Made by a program: the position numbers and the translations under genes
Notes under the pieces: generated by a model
What the model was told of the DNA's origin: nothing
What the model saw: only the letters and a program-made list of their open reading frames with translations
The model's database searches: none
From: Nostoc piscinale CENA21
Lineage (GTDB): Bacteria; Cyanobacteriota; Cyanobacteriia; Cyanobacteriales; Nostocaceae
Length of the DNA stretch: 64,000 nt
Direction of reading: 5' to 3'
Assembly: GCF_001298445.1 (NCBI RefSeq)
Contig: NZ_CP012036.1
Coordinates: 6,077,525-6,141,524, forward strand
In this document: positions 44,488 through 55,152 of the stretch, piece by piece
Layout: each line of letters begins with the position of its first letter
How positions within the stretch are numbered: the first letter of the stretch is position 1

Positions 44488-46900
44488 ATGAATGAATTGC
44501 TACAAGCTGTGTTAAACAGTGATGAAAAAGCTGTTTTACAGCAATTGATATCTTCATTAACTGTATCAGATAAACAATATTTTCTGAGAAATGAGATTTT
44601 GCAAATATTTGCAGAATATTGTCATACTTCCCAAAAACCTGCTTATTTTTACTACTCTTCTTCTGTTGGCAAACTGATTCATTACACCCATGAATTAGTT
44701 TTGTCAGAGGACAATGCGTGGTTTGTAGTACGTCCAAAAAATTGCTAGTCAAGAAGTCTGGCGGCTGAATGCTGACTTGAGTCAGTGCGAGTTAATGTCA
44801 CCCCAGGCGTTTTTAGATGTGTGCGATCGCTTGGTTGATCGCTACCAACCCCATATCCTCGAAATTGACCTTGCACCATTTTATGCAGATTCCCCTTCCG
44901 TCGATGACCCCAGAAATATTGGTCAAGGTCTAGCTTTTCTCAACCATTACTTGTGTAATCAATTATTGAATGACCCGCAACATTGGTTAGAGGTAGTGTT
45001 TCAAGCATTGCGGCGAGTGCAGTATGATGGTACACGCTTGTTAATTGGCGATCGCATTCGTTCTGGTGAGCAATTCGCTAAACAAATCAAAGAAGCAATC
45101 AACTTTCTTAGTGATAAACCAGCTAATGAACCCTACGAAAAATTTCACTTTCACCTGCAAGAACTCGGTTTAGCACCAGGATGGGGAAACACAGCAACGC
45201 GAGTCCGTGAAACTTTGTCATTACTTGATAGATTAATTGATTCCCCCCAACCTGCCATTTTAGAAGCATTTGTGGCGCGGGTTCCGGCTGTGTTTCGTGT
45301 TGTCTTGATTTCCATTCACGGTTGGGTAGGACAACAAGATGTCATGGGACGCGATGAAACTTTGGGTCAAGTCGCTTATGTGATTGAACAAGCACGCAGT
45401 TTAGAAAACAAACTCCGCGAAGAAATCTCACTCGCGGGACTTGATTTATTAGGTATTCAACCCCATGTAGTCATTTTGACGCGACTGATTCCTAACTGTG
45501 AAGGGACATCCTGTGGACTACGGCTAGAAAAAGTCGAAGATACAGAAAATGCTTGGATTTTACGCGTTCCTTTTGGGGAATTTAATTTAGATATTACTAA
45601 TAATTGGATTTCCAAATTTGAGATTTGGCCTTACTTAGAAAGCTTTGCCAATGATGCGGAAAAAGAAATTTTAGCTTTGTTTAAAGGTCGTCCCAATTTA
45701 ATTATTGGTAATTATAGTGATGGTAATTTAGTCGCATCTCTCTTGTCTCATCGGCTAAAAGTTACTCAATGTAATATTGCTCATTCTTTAGAAAAACCGA
45801 AATATCTATTTAGTAATTTATATTGGCATAGCTTAGAAGACAAATATCATTTTTCTGCTCAATTCACTGCTGATTTAATCAGTATGAATGCTGCTGACTT
45901 TATTATTACTTCTTCCTATCAAGAAATTGTCGGTACACCCGATGGTATGGGACAGTATGAATCTTATAAATTTTTTACCATGCCACAGCTCTATCATGTA
46001 GTTGATGGAATTGATTTATTCAGTCCTAAATTTAACTTAGTACCGCCAGGAGTTAATCAAACAATCTTTTTTCCATACACGCAAAAATCAGACCGTGATT
46101 TTCATCAAAGCCAACAAGTTGCAGAGTTAATATTTCACCGCCAAGATTCGCAGATTGTAGGCATTTTAGATGAACCTAATAAACGACCTATATTTGCTGT
46201 AGCTCCAATATCATCGATTAAAAATTTGACTGGATTGGCAGAATGCTTTGGTAAAAGTCAGGAATTACAAAAGCGATGTAATTTAATTTTATTAACAAGT
46301 AAATTACAGCCGTCAGATGCTACTAATGCCGAAGAAGCGCAAGAAATTCAAAGACTGTATGACATTATTGATCAGTATAATCTGCAAAATCACATTCGCT
46401 GGTTGGGAATGCGTTTGACTGGTGGAGATATTGGAGAAGCCTACCGGGTAATTGCCGATCGCCAAGGAATTTATGTACATTTTGCGCGATTTGAATCTTT
46501 TGGCAGAAGCATTTTAGAAGCGATGATTTCGGGATTACCAACTTTTGCTACTCAGTTTGGAGGTGCTTTAGAAATTATTGAAAATCGAGAAGATGGATTT
46601 ATTATTAACCCGATTGATTTAGAAGGTGCAGCTAATAAAATTCTGCATTTTTTAGCAGAGTGTGAAAATCATCCGCACCATTGGCAAGAAGTTTCGGAAT
46701 GGATGAGTCAGCGAATTATTAATAAATATAATTGGTCACTCCATACAAGCCAATTATTATTATTAGCGAAAATGTTTAGCTTTTGGAACTTTGCTGCACC
46801 GGAAAATAATGAAGCACGCGATCGCTATATGGAAAGTTTATTTCATCTCATCTTTAAACCCAGAGCAGAAAAGATATTAGAACAACATTTACACAAATAA
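44488..46900 (+). pseudogene. susA: Sucrose synthase, frameshifted at A6
   Basis: Reversibly splits sucrose with UDP/ADP into nucleotide-glucose and fructose. The N-terminal frame (MNELLQAVLNSDEKAV ... WFVVRPK) is the sucrose-synthase start. It breaks at six A's (44736-44741). With five A's it reads RPKIASQEVWRLNADLSQCEL and joins the long second frame (GT-B domains), which ends at 46900. The total is about 803 residues, the normal family length. Conserved parts include LISIHGWVGQQDVMGRDETLGQ, NIAHSLEKPKY and ARFESFGRSILEAMISGLPTF with the donor-site E-x7-E. In Anabaena this enzyme affects glycogen and heterocyst carbon supply. A single-base assembly error is likely. Confidence 0.85.
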
Positions 46901-47031
46901 AAATAATATTTTTTAACTAACCGCAAAGGACACAAAGAAGAAGAAAATTGCACGAATGATTTAGAGCCGCTATAGCAGAGTGGTAAGTAGACAACTTTTA
47001 CATATAACCCCTAACCTCTAACCCCTAGCCT

Positions 47032-49961
47032 ATGGAGACAAAAAGTACTACTAGCAATTTTATCTATACAGACTGGACATTAACAGAAACCCAGTTTGAC
47101 CCTGAGCAATTGCATTCGAGAGAAACTATTTTCACAATTGGCAACGGCTATTTAGGTACAAGGGGTAGTTTTGAAAGAGAATACCCTGGTGCATTGCCAG
47201 CTACTTTTATCCACGGTGTTTATGATGATGTACCTGTAGTTTACACAGAACTCGCCAACTGTCCTGACTGGCTACCGCTGGTAGTGATGCTTGATGGAGA
47301 ACGCTTTCGTTTTGACCAAGGGGAAATCATACAGTATGAACGACGGTTGGATGTCCGTTACGGAATTCTTAGCCGTTCTGTGCGGTGGCGTAGTCCCAGT
47401 GGCAAAACTATCGATATTCACTTTGAACGTTTTGCGAGTCTGGCAGATCAGCATATTTTGGCGCAACGCTGTCAGTTAACACCGCTTGATTTCGATGGCT
47501 TAATTGAAGTGCAAGGTAGCATCAACGGCTATCCCGAAAACCAAGGATTCAATCATTGGATAGATTTAGACCAGGGTAAAACTGAACAAGGCATTTGGCT
47601 GCATAGCCGTACCCGTAGTTCCCGAATTACGATTGGTATGGCAGCCAAAATGAGCGTATTAGGAACGGAAGCATCGATACAGGTTAACATCGCGCCTGGT
47701 TATCCTTGCTTAACTGCGACATTTATGGCTAAGTCACAGCAAACTGTGACAGTAGAAAAATTCGTCACGGTGTTTACCTCACGGGAAGTCGAGACCCCAG
47801 TCCCCGCAGCACAGCAAAAACTTGTGGAAATTGCTGACTACGGAAATTTATTTCATATTCACAAACAAGCTTGGGACGATGTTTGGCAGCAGAGTGATAT
47901 TTTACTGGAAGGTGATAATACAGCCGCTTTTGCGATTCGTTACAACCTTTTCCAGTTGTTAATTGCTGCGCCTCGCTATGACGATAGAGTGAGTATTCCC
48001 GCCAAAACTCTTTCTGGCTTTGGCTATCGCGGTCACGTTTTTTGGGATACAGAAATTTTTATCCTGCCATTTTTTACATTTACCCAACCTGCGATCGCAC
48101 GCAACCTACTAACTTACCGCTACCATACTTTACCTGGTGCTAGACGTAAAGCCTTGCATTCTGGCTACAAAGGCGCGATGTACTCTTGGGAAAGTGCCGA
48201 CACTGGCGATGAAGTTACACCGCGCTGGTCACTTCCCAATGATTTTTATGGAGAGGATATCAGAATTTGGTGCCGCGATCGCGAAATTCATATTAGTGCA
48301 GATATTACCTACGCTGTTTGGTATTACTGGTTAGCTACAGGTGATGATAATTGGCTACGTGATTACGGTGCGAGATTGTTTTGGATACCGCTATCTTTTG
48401 GTCTAGTCGAGTTGAGTATAACTCAGAACAACAACGCTACGAGATTCGCGGGGTAATTGGAGCCGATGAATATCACGAATTGGTTCACAACAACACCTTT
48501 ACTAACAGAATGGTGCAATGGCATTTAGAAAAAGCACTATTTATTGATGATTGGTTGCGGCAAAATTTCCCCGAACGTGCGACGGAATTAGCACAGAAAT
48601 TACAAATTACATCCGAAGTGCGATCGCATTGGCAAGATATCATTGATAAAATCTGGATTTTTTACGACCCAGAAACCGGATTAATTGAGCAGTTTGAGGG
48701 ATTTTTTCAACTCCAAGACATTAACTTAGACGACTACGAACCGCGTCAGCGTTCCATCCAAGCAATTTTAGGCATTGAAGAAGGTAACAAGCGACAAGTT
48801 CTGAAACAGCCAGATGTATTGATGCTGCTTTATTTAATGCGGGAATCAGCAGATTTTCCCTATCACCCCAAATCCCTACAAGCAAATTGGGACTACTACG
48901 CACCCCGTACAGATATTACCTACGGTTCATCCCTCGGCCCGGCAATTCACGCCATCCTTGCCTCAGATGTGGGTGAATCGACAAGAGCCTACAAACGTTT
49001 TATGCAAGCCGCAATGGTGGATTTAGAAGACAGTCGCGGTAACACAAACGATGGAATTCACGGCGCGAGTGCTGGCGGTGTGTGGCAAGCCGTAGTTTTT
49101 GGATTTGGTGGCATTCAATTAACAGAAAACGGCCCCGTAGCCAACCCCCATCTACCTTCTCACTGGACACGGCTGAAATTTAAACTTCACTGGCGCGGAG
49201 AGTGGCATGAGTTTGATTTGCATCAGGAAGAAGGGAGACAAGGAAGACAAGGAGGACAAGAGAGAATGGTTGATATTCGGGGTGTAATTTTTGACTTGGA
49301 TGGTGTGTTGACTGATACGGCGGAGTATCACTATCAAGCTTGGCAGAGATTAGCTGATGAAGAGGGTATTCCCTTTAACCGCCAAGCAAATGAAGCTTTG
49401 CGGGGTGTGTCGCGGCGTGAATCTTTGATGTTGATTATTGGCGATCGCAAGTATTCCGAAGCACAAATCCAAGAAATGATGGAGCGTAAAAATGGCTACT
49501 ATGTAGAACTTATTCACCATGTAACACCGCAAGATTTATTGCCAGGTGCGATCGCTCTTTTGGAGGAATTACGGCAAGCTGGAATTAAGACTGCCATTGG
49601 TTCAGCGAGTAAAAATGCCTGTACAGTAGTTAATTTATTGGGGATTGCTGATAAAGTAGATGCGATCGCCGATGGTTACAGCGTGGAAAAACCCAAACCC
49701 GCACCCGATTTATTTTTATACGCCGCCAAACAACTAGGACTGCAACCAGCACAATGCGTAGTTGTAGAAGATGCCGCTGCCGGCATAGAAGCCGCTTTAG
49801 CCGGGGGTATGTGGACAGTAGGACTAGGCCCTATAGAACGTGTCGGTGCCGCCCATGTAGTATTACCCAGCCTCGCAGGTGTGAAGTGGGCAGATATTCA
49901 ACAGAAGTTATCTCAACAAGCGGGACGCAATGAGGCGCAAAATCAGGGTGTAAAAGTGTAA
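47032..49961 (+). pseudogene. GH65 glycoside phosphorylase fused to beta-phosphoglucomutase, frameshifted
   Basis: The N-terminal GH65 part (about residues 1-745) shows TIGNGYLGTRGSFE, GHVFWDTEIF, SWESADTGDEVTPRW (acid Glu) and KQPDVLMLLYLM (phosphate-site region), as in maltose/trehalose/kojibiose phosphorylases. The C-terminal HAD part (about 745-970) begins VDIRGVIFDLDGVLTDTAEYHY and carries the phosphoglucomutase signature (RGVSRRESL, GSASKNA, VEDAAAGIEAA). Together they would turn an alpha-glucoside plus phosphate into beta-glucose-1-phosphate, then glucose-6-phosphate. The frame breaks at four T's (48379-48382); five T's restore ARLFLDTAIFWSSRVEY. The inter-domain linker (EEGRQGRQGGQE) is encoded by AGACAAGGA tandem repeats. 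Directly downstream of susA. Confidence 0.83.
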
Positions 49962-49978
49962 AGGTAGGCTGTGGCAAA

Positions 49979-50036
49979 AAATAAATATATTTTCTTCCCC
50001 CCTGCTCCCTGCTCCCTTCCCCCTGGCCTCTTCCGG
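49979..50036. repeat. C-rich short tandem repeat between convergent genes
   Basis: CTTCCCCCCTGCTCCCTGCTCCCTTCCCCC lies between the phosphorylase and crtD stop codons. It is the same CCCTGCTC family as at 15120 and 53250. Confidence 0.65.
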
Positions 50037-51552
50037 TCAAGCTTGCGCCTCAATTTGTCTAACCACGGTTAACGCCGAGTAACTCACGCCAGCCGTTCCT
50101 TCACCGGGGTGGGTAGAGTCGCCGACTAACCAGAGAGAATTTATCGGTGTGCGGTTGGCAAAACCAAAGGGGCCAAAGGTGGGTATTCTTTGACCAATGC
50201 CCCCAACTATACCGCGATCGCGCCCAGTGTAATGAGCAAAGGTGCGGGGTGTGGCGGCTTCTTGGTAAATGATGGTTTCTGGTTTGAGGTAAAAATATTT
50301 GTTGAGACGAGCGATCGCATCTGCGGTATATTTTTGTTTCAATGCTTGATAATCTGGAGTTTGCCACCATTGCTGATAATCTACAAAAGATGACGCAATA
50401 ATTGTGGCTTTACCTTCTGGGGCGCGACCATCACCAGGATGACTCACAGAAACAAACAACGAATTATTCTCGCCAATCGGGCCATTGGCATCGTATAAAA
50501 ACTGTAAATGGGGCGGACAATCTACAGGAACCGCACTCGCATCTACACCCAAGTACACCACAAAAGCCCCTGATGGTGGCGGCAGTTTTTCAACTCGCTG
50601 TTTGTAACCTGATGGTACTTTGTCCCCCAAAAGTTGCACTAAGTTTTGGACAGTCACGTTAGCTACTACATGGTCGGCTGGTTCTGTCCAAACTTCGCCT
50701 GTTTTTTGGTTGCGAATAACAACGGCGGTGGCTTGACCGTTTTCGACTTTGATGTGTTCAACAGTGTGGCGCATTAATAACCGTCCGCCATCTCTTTCTA
50801 GGGCAGTAACTAAGCGATCGCTCAACACCTGCATACTCCCTTGCAGGTGATACAATCCTTGGGGCAGTTGGGAAACACTCAATGCCGTTGCTGCGTAAAG
50901 TAATGCTGTTTCTTCAGCGTTTACCTGAGAATACAATTTTAATTGCATATCTAAAAAAAGTTCTCAAACGCTGGTCATGACCCACACCGCATAACCTTAA
51001 CGCATCGCCTACTGTGAACAAAGTGAAAGGCGCAGTGATAAATGTACTCGGACGCACCGCCTGAATTAATTGCCACAAATCCCACAAATTACGCGGCGGT
51101 AACACTGGGTCACGTCCTTGAAATTCCCAACTTGCAGCAAATAAACTCGCCATTAACTGCCAGAAAGGTTCGCTTCCGGGAAACTGACGTTGTCTTTCCT
51201 CGCGCCATTTATCGGGGTCGCGCCAAACATTAATCGGTGTATTTTCCCCTGGTAAATAAACTGCACAAGCAGGGTCACAAGGGGTAGCAGGTGGTAAATC
51301 AATTTCTAGTTCCGCAAAAATGCGCTGGTGAATTCCGCCCGCTTCCAAACCCGCAACTTGGGTTGCACCCACATCAAAAGTGAACCCTTGACGTTTAAAT
51401 GTCGAAGCACAACCCCCTGGTACAATTGCTTGGTCAAGGACTAAAACGCTGTAACCACGATGGGCTAATAATGCAGCCGCCGTGAGTCCCCCAATTCCCG
51501 CACCAATAACAACTACACGGGGTTTATTTTGGTTAGCAACAATATGTGACAT
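50037..51552 (-). pseudogene. crtD: C-3',4' carotenoid desaturase (CrtD), frameshifted
   Basis: FAD-dependent desaturase of the CrtI/CrtD family acting on the myxoxanthophyll/carotenoid branch. The FAD motif VVVIGAGIGGLTAAALLAHRG opens the protein, then FDVGATQVAGLEAGG and ACAVYLPGE. The frame breaks at seven A's on the plus strand (50953-50959). With one fewer the minus strand reads LRTFLDMQLKLYSQVNAEE and runs to the C-terminal FAD part WLVGDSTHPGEGTAGVSYSAL. Joined length is about 504 residues, normal for the family. The sequence resembles the cyanobacterial CrtD group I remember; a related carotene isomerase is a less likely alternative. Confidence 0.83.
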
Positions 51553-51776
51553 TAAGATTAGCTTTACAAAAATTAATATTACTAATCATAATTTTACAAG
51601 CTAATCGTGGTGAAGTTGGGGCGATAGGAATGTTTAGGTCAAAGCCCCGATGCAAGTTATATCATGTCCAGCAAATCAGTTATGACTGACGCATATCTGT
51701 GCAGAAAGACGAAACTCTTTCTGCCCCTGCGGTCTTGATGATAAGTCTTTTACCGGACACGATATTAGTTATATAC

Positions 51777-51842
51777 AAGGTTGGATGGAGCGTAGCGTAA
51801 CCCAACAATCATCATGGGTTCCACTTCGTTACACCCAACCTT
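51777..51842. repeat. Palindromic dispersed repeat
   Basis: Two 28-base arms, 51777-51804 and 51815-51842, are imperfect complements (AAGGTTGGATGGAGCGTAGC against GTTACACCCAACCTT-type text). A typical Nostoc intergenic palindrome, within the 400-base gap between crtD and msrA. The rest of that gap holds nothing recognisable. Confidence 0.7.
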
Positions 51843-51959
51843 AATATAGACATCGTTACTTAGGTTAAGACGATGCTGATTGCTTAAAGTCTTGAAGACA
51901 CTGAATTTACACTCAGCCCTCTTTTACATTTTCACAGAAGTAGTCATCAGGAATTGGCA

Positions 51960-52628
51960 CTACTTCACTTCTGCCTGAAACACACCTACCGGACAAGCAA
52001 CGTTTGTCCCGCCCAAACCACAATAGCCGTTGGGATTTTTGGCTAGGTATTGCTGATGATAAGCTTCAGCGTAGTAAAATTCCGGCGCATCGAGAATTTC
52101 TGTGGTGATTTCGCCATAACGCGCTTTGGTTAGTTCTTGTTGATAAGCGTTTCGTGATGCTTCGGCTTGCTGTTTTTGACTTTCAGAATAAACGTAAATC
52201 CCAGAACGGTATTGTGTGCCAACGTCGTTACCTTGGCGCATTCCTTGGGTGGGGTTGTGGCTTTCCCAAAAAACTTTGAGAAGTTGAGCGTAACTAATAA
52301 CTTGGGGGTCAAATACAACGAAGACGACTTCATTGTGACCAGTCATACCTGTACATACTTCTTCATAAGTGGGGTTGGGTGTAATTCCTGCCGCATAACC
52401 AACAGCAGTGGTATAAACGCCCGGTAGTTGCCAGAATTTACGTTCTGCACCCCAAAAACAGCCTAAACCAAATAATGCCGTTTCCATACCTGCGGGGAAA
52501 GGTGGTTTGAGGGGATTATTATTTACATAGTGATGAGCAGGTACAGGCATTTCCTTTGATCGTCCTGGCAAAGCTTCTTCAGCAGTAGGAAGATTCAGCT
52601 TTTTTTTACCAAATCCAAACAGTACCAT
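51960..52628 (-). CDS. msrA: Peptide methionine sulfoxide reductase A
   Basis: Reduces methionine-S-sulfoxide in proteins. 222 residues with an N-terminal extension of about 45 residues, as in many cyanobacterial forms. The catalytic Cys is in LFGLGCFWGAERKFW (about residue 57), then GYAAGITPNPTYEEVCTG, TGHNEVVFVVFDP and WESHNPTQGMRQGNDVGTQYRSGIY. The resolving Cys residues lie near the end (GYCGLGGTNVACPVG). The gene is single. Confidence 0.95.
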   Translation of the reverse strand: MVLFGFGKKKLNLPTAEEALPGRSKEMPVPAHHYVNNNPLKPPFPAGMETALFGLGCFWGAERKFWQLPGVYTTAVGYAAGITPNPTYEEVCTGMTGHNEVVFVVFDPQVISYAQLLKVFWESHNPTQGMRQGNDVGTQYRSGIYVYSESQKQQAEASRNAYQQELTKARYGEITTEILDAPEFYYAEAYHQQYLAKNPNGYCGLGGTNVACPVGVFQAEVK

Positions 52629-53218
52629 AGCGTCTAACTCTAAGGTTTGATATACATTCTCAGTGTAGTTAACATTCTAACGATTCTGGCGATTGCTACG
52701 GATTTACCAATTATGGATTTTAGATTCTTGTTGATACTCAGATTTACCCTTAAGAAAATTTTGATTCAATTTCAAGCCACTTTGGAGATAACAGATACAC
52801 AGGTATGTACCAGGGGTAGGAGTGGCCCTAGTTGTTCTTGGCCGTTGACGGCTAAATCACTGTGACATAAATAAACTTTTTCGGATACACGCGAGAGTAA
52901 GTCTGCCAAAATTCGACGTAATCTTTCTTGTTCGGTAATTTTTTCATCTTCGGCTGTCCAAGGTTCGCCTAACCTGTCTCGCAAGAATAAAGGCGCACCA
53001 AACAATGTAGCTGCACCACCTTTTGCCCACAATGGTGAACCAGCATCTAGCCAAAAATGCCAACGATGCGATCGCCGACTCGAACGATATTGGAAAATAG
53101 TTGCTAAGGTGACGGCTTTTCTCGACAAGCCAATAGGACGTAACGGATAAGGATTGGCGGTAATCGTACCACGTCGCAACAATTGAATAAATTCAGCCAA
53201 GGTAGTGCTTGCTGAGTG

Positions 53219-53300
53219 CTGAGTTAAAGATTCTAATTCTCCCCCTGCTCCCTGCTCCCTGCCCCCTGCTCCCTGCCCCTTGCCTCCTACCTCCTGCCTC
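53219..53300. repeat. Tandem repeat block inside coding sequence (in frame)
   Basis: The GCTGAGTGCTGAGTT string plus CCCTGCTCCCTGCCCCCTGC runs, translated on the minus strand as a Gly/Gln/Arg-rich loop in the gene at 52772-55064. Confidence 0.75.
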
Positions 53301-53624
53301 AACCTAGTATCAATTTCCCAATAATGTTGGGCAGTTTCCAGCAATTCCCGCAAGGCTGCCATTTGGTCATAAGGTGGGTTACTGTCTTTACACAAAAAGT
53401 CTTGAATCGTCAGGTACAACAGCGAAATTGGGCTAGGAATTAAACGCTGTTCTTGTTGCGATCGCTGTTTTTCAATCCACTGTAATATGTGACTGTAAAC
53501 TGTGGTCGCAGCATAGCCAATTCTGTCCCAGCGTTCAAAAGAGGTGACGGGTAATAAATTAGGTCTGTCAGGATGAGGTACAAAACAGTAATCAGCAATT
53601 AACCCAGCACGTACTGGGTCGATA

Positions 53625-53741
53625 TAAGTGCTGAGTGCTGAGTGCTGAGTAAATATGTCTCCCTTGTCTACCCCCTCTCCCTTGTCTCCCTTGTCTCCCC
53701 CTGCCCCCTGCCCCCTGCCTCCCTGCCTCCTGCCTCCTACT
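53625..53741. repeat. Tandem repeat block inside coding sequence (breaks the frame)
   Basis: Three copies of a GTGCTGA heptamer at about 53628-53648 are followed by CTCCCTTGT and CCCCCTGCC tandem units to 53741. The reading frame of the host gene changes somewhere within this block. Confidence 0.75.
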
Positions 53742-55152
53742 CAAAACTACCAACATCTCAGCCACCGCATCTCTATCTACCAAACGCCCCAAACCTGGAT
53801 AAACGAGTGCCAGCATAGTTAATAATGCCCGAATCATTGGTGAACTAATTAAGGGGCGTTGGTCGTTGAGTGATTCGACGGGAATGTTTTGCTTGGTGAG
53901 AATTTCGGTGATGGTGTAACGCGCGATCGCATCCAAACCAGGTGCTATGATGGCAATTTCTTCTGGTTGTATTTGTCCTGACTTAATCGCTTTGCCAATG
54001 ACCTCGGCTGTGGTTCGCAATAGTTCAGCGCGGGAGGTAGTTTGAATCGATTGGACTGTTGCAGGTAACTCTAACATCACCATTGGTTGAGTGATAAATT
54101 CTACCATTGGTCTAGCTAGGTTTTCGGCTAAGGATGGTTCGGTTGGTGTAAACAAAGTTTCTACGCGACAATGCCTAGCTAACTCTTCTAAATGGTTGGG
54201 ATCAGCACCCAAGCCCAAGCGTACAGCGCCATCAGGGTTGTAAGTAAATGCACCAATAGCACCCTGTTGTAAAAGTATTTCAAATAACTGACGAGCTAAG
54301 GCTGGATAATCATCAACATCATCAGCAAGTATGGCTTGATACCGTTGCTTGAGACGTTCTTGATAATAGCGATCGCTTAACAAATGCTGCGTGTAAAGTT
54401 CAGTTATAATCCCATAAGTGAGTAAGCCTCGCTCTAAACACCAGTTACGCCAATCTAGCAGCAAAGATGCTAAAAATTCCGGCTCTAGATTTATGCTGTT
54501 TTCCTCTAAACCGCTTTGTAAAACCTCAGCAATTCCTTCACAAGCTGTACCACTATAGGCAGCTAATTGCAATAAGTCCAAAATCCGCCGGACTAAACGG
54601 TATTCACTCACTCCCGCACGACGCAGAATCTCTGCATCAATTTGCTCACGCCAGAGTTTTGTTGCTAATTCCTGTTCGGTTTCTGGGCGCAATCTTACCG
54701 GAAATTGTGCCTTGAGATGCAGCAACTCAATTAGTAAAGGCCAAAATAAAATAACTTCATCTTGAAAAAAACCTAAGGGAGTTTTAGCACGGATGGGATA
54801 TTTTCCTAAAGTTTTTGTAACAATTTTGTCCGATAATTCCCGACGATTGTCATCATTTGCTGCTAATACCAAAACTCCAGGTTCTGTTTGTTTTAAAACA
54901 AAAGGTTTTGAAATGGAATTGTTAGATTTTTTTCCAGCTTTTTTAGTATAAAATAATCCCAAGTTGTGATTTTCTATTTGTAGCCAACGACAAAAATGCT
55001 CTACCAAACGAGTTGTCTTACCGCTGCGGCTATTGCCGACAATCCAAACAGAATGTGAAACCACAAACTTTCTCCTTCTCGATTTTGTTAGTATATATTG
55101 TGCGTTAACTTAGGGTTAAGAATCCTTAAAAAAGGCTGGATAATTGCCTACA

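Larger units (their letters stand above)
52772..55064 (-). pseudogene. P-loop recombinase/helicase-like protein, interrupted by tandem-repeat insertions
   Basis: The N-terminal frame (55064-53592) begins VSHSVWIVGNSRSGKTTRLVEHF, a Walker A, and runs for about 450 residues in the style of UvrD/AddB-type enzymes. It then enters translated repeat DNA (RRQEAGRQGAGGRGRQGRQG) and leaves frame. The continuation is open in another frame from about 53690, through TYIDPVRAGLIADYCFVPHP and then 53419-52772, ending near VSEKVYLCHSDLAVNGQEQL. A second, in-frame repeat insertion encodes EVGGKGQGAGGREQGAGGE at about 53230-53300. Both insertions share a G-rich run followed by an ACTCAGCACTCAGCA string. The original protein would be about 700 residues. 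Its precise function is unknown. Confidence 0.65.

Noticed and set aside
46968..47000. tRNA-like text GCCGCTATAGCAGAGTGGTAAG
   Set aside because: It resembles a D-arm, but no anticodon stem, T-arm or paired acceptor follows.
53625..53741. CRISPR-like regular repeats
   Set aside because: Units are 7-9 bases and directly tandem with no unique spacers; they are short tandem repeats, and no cas genes are present in the window.
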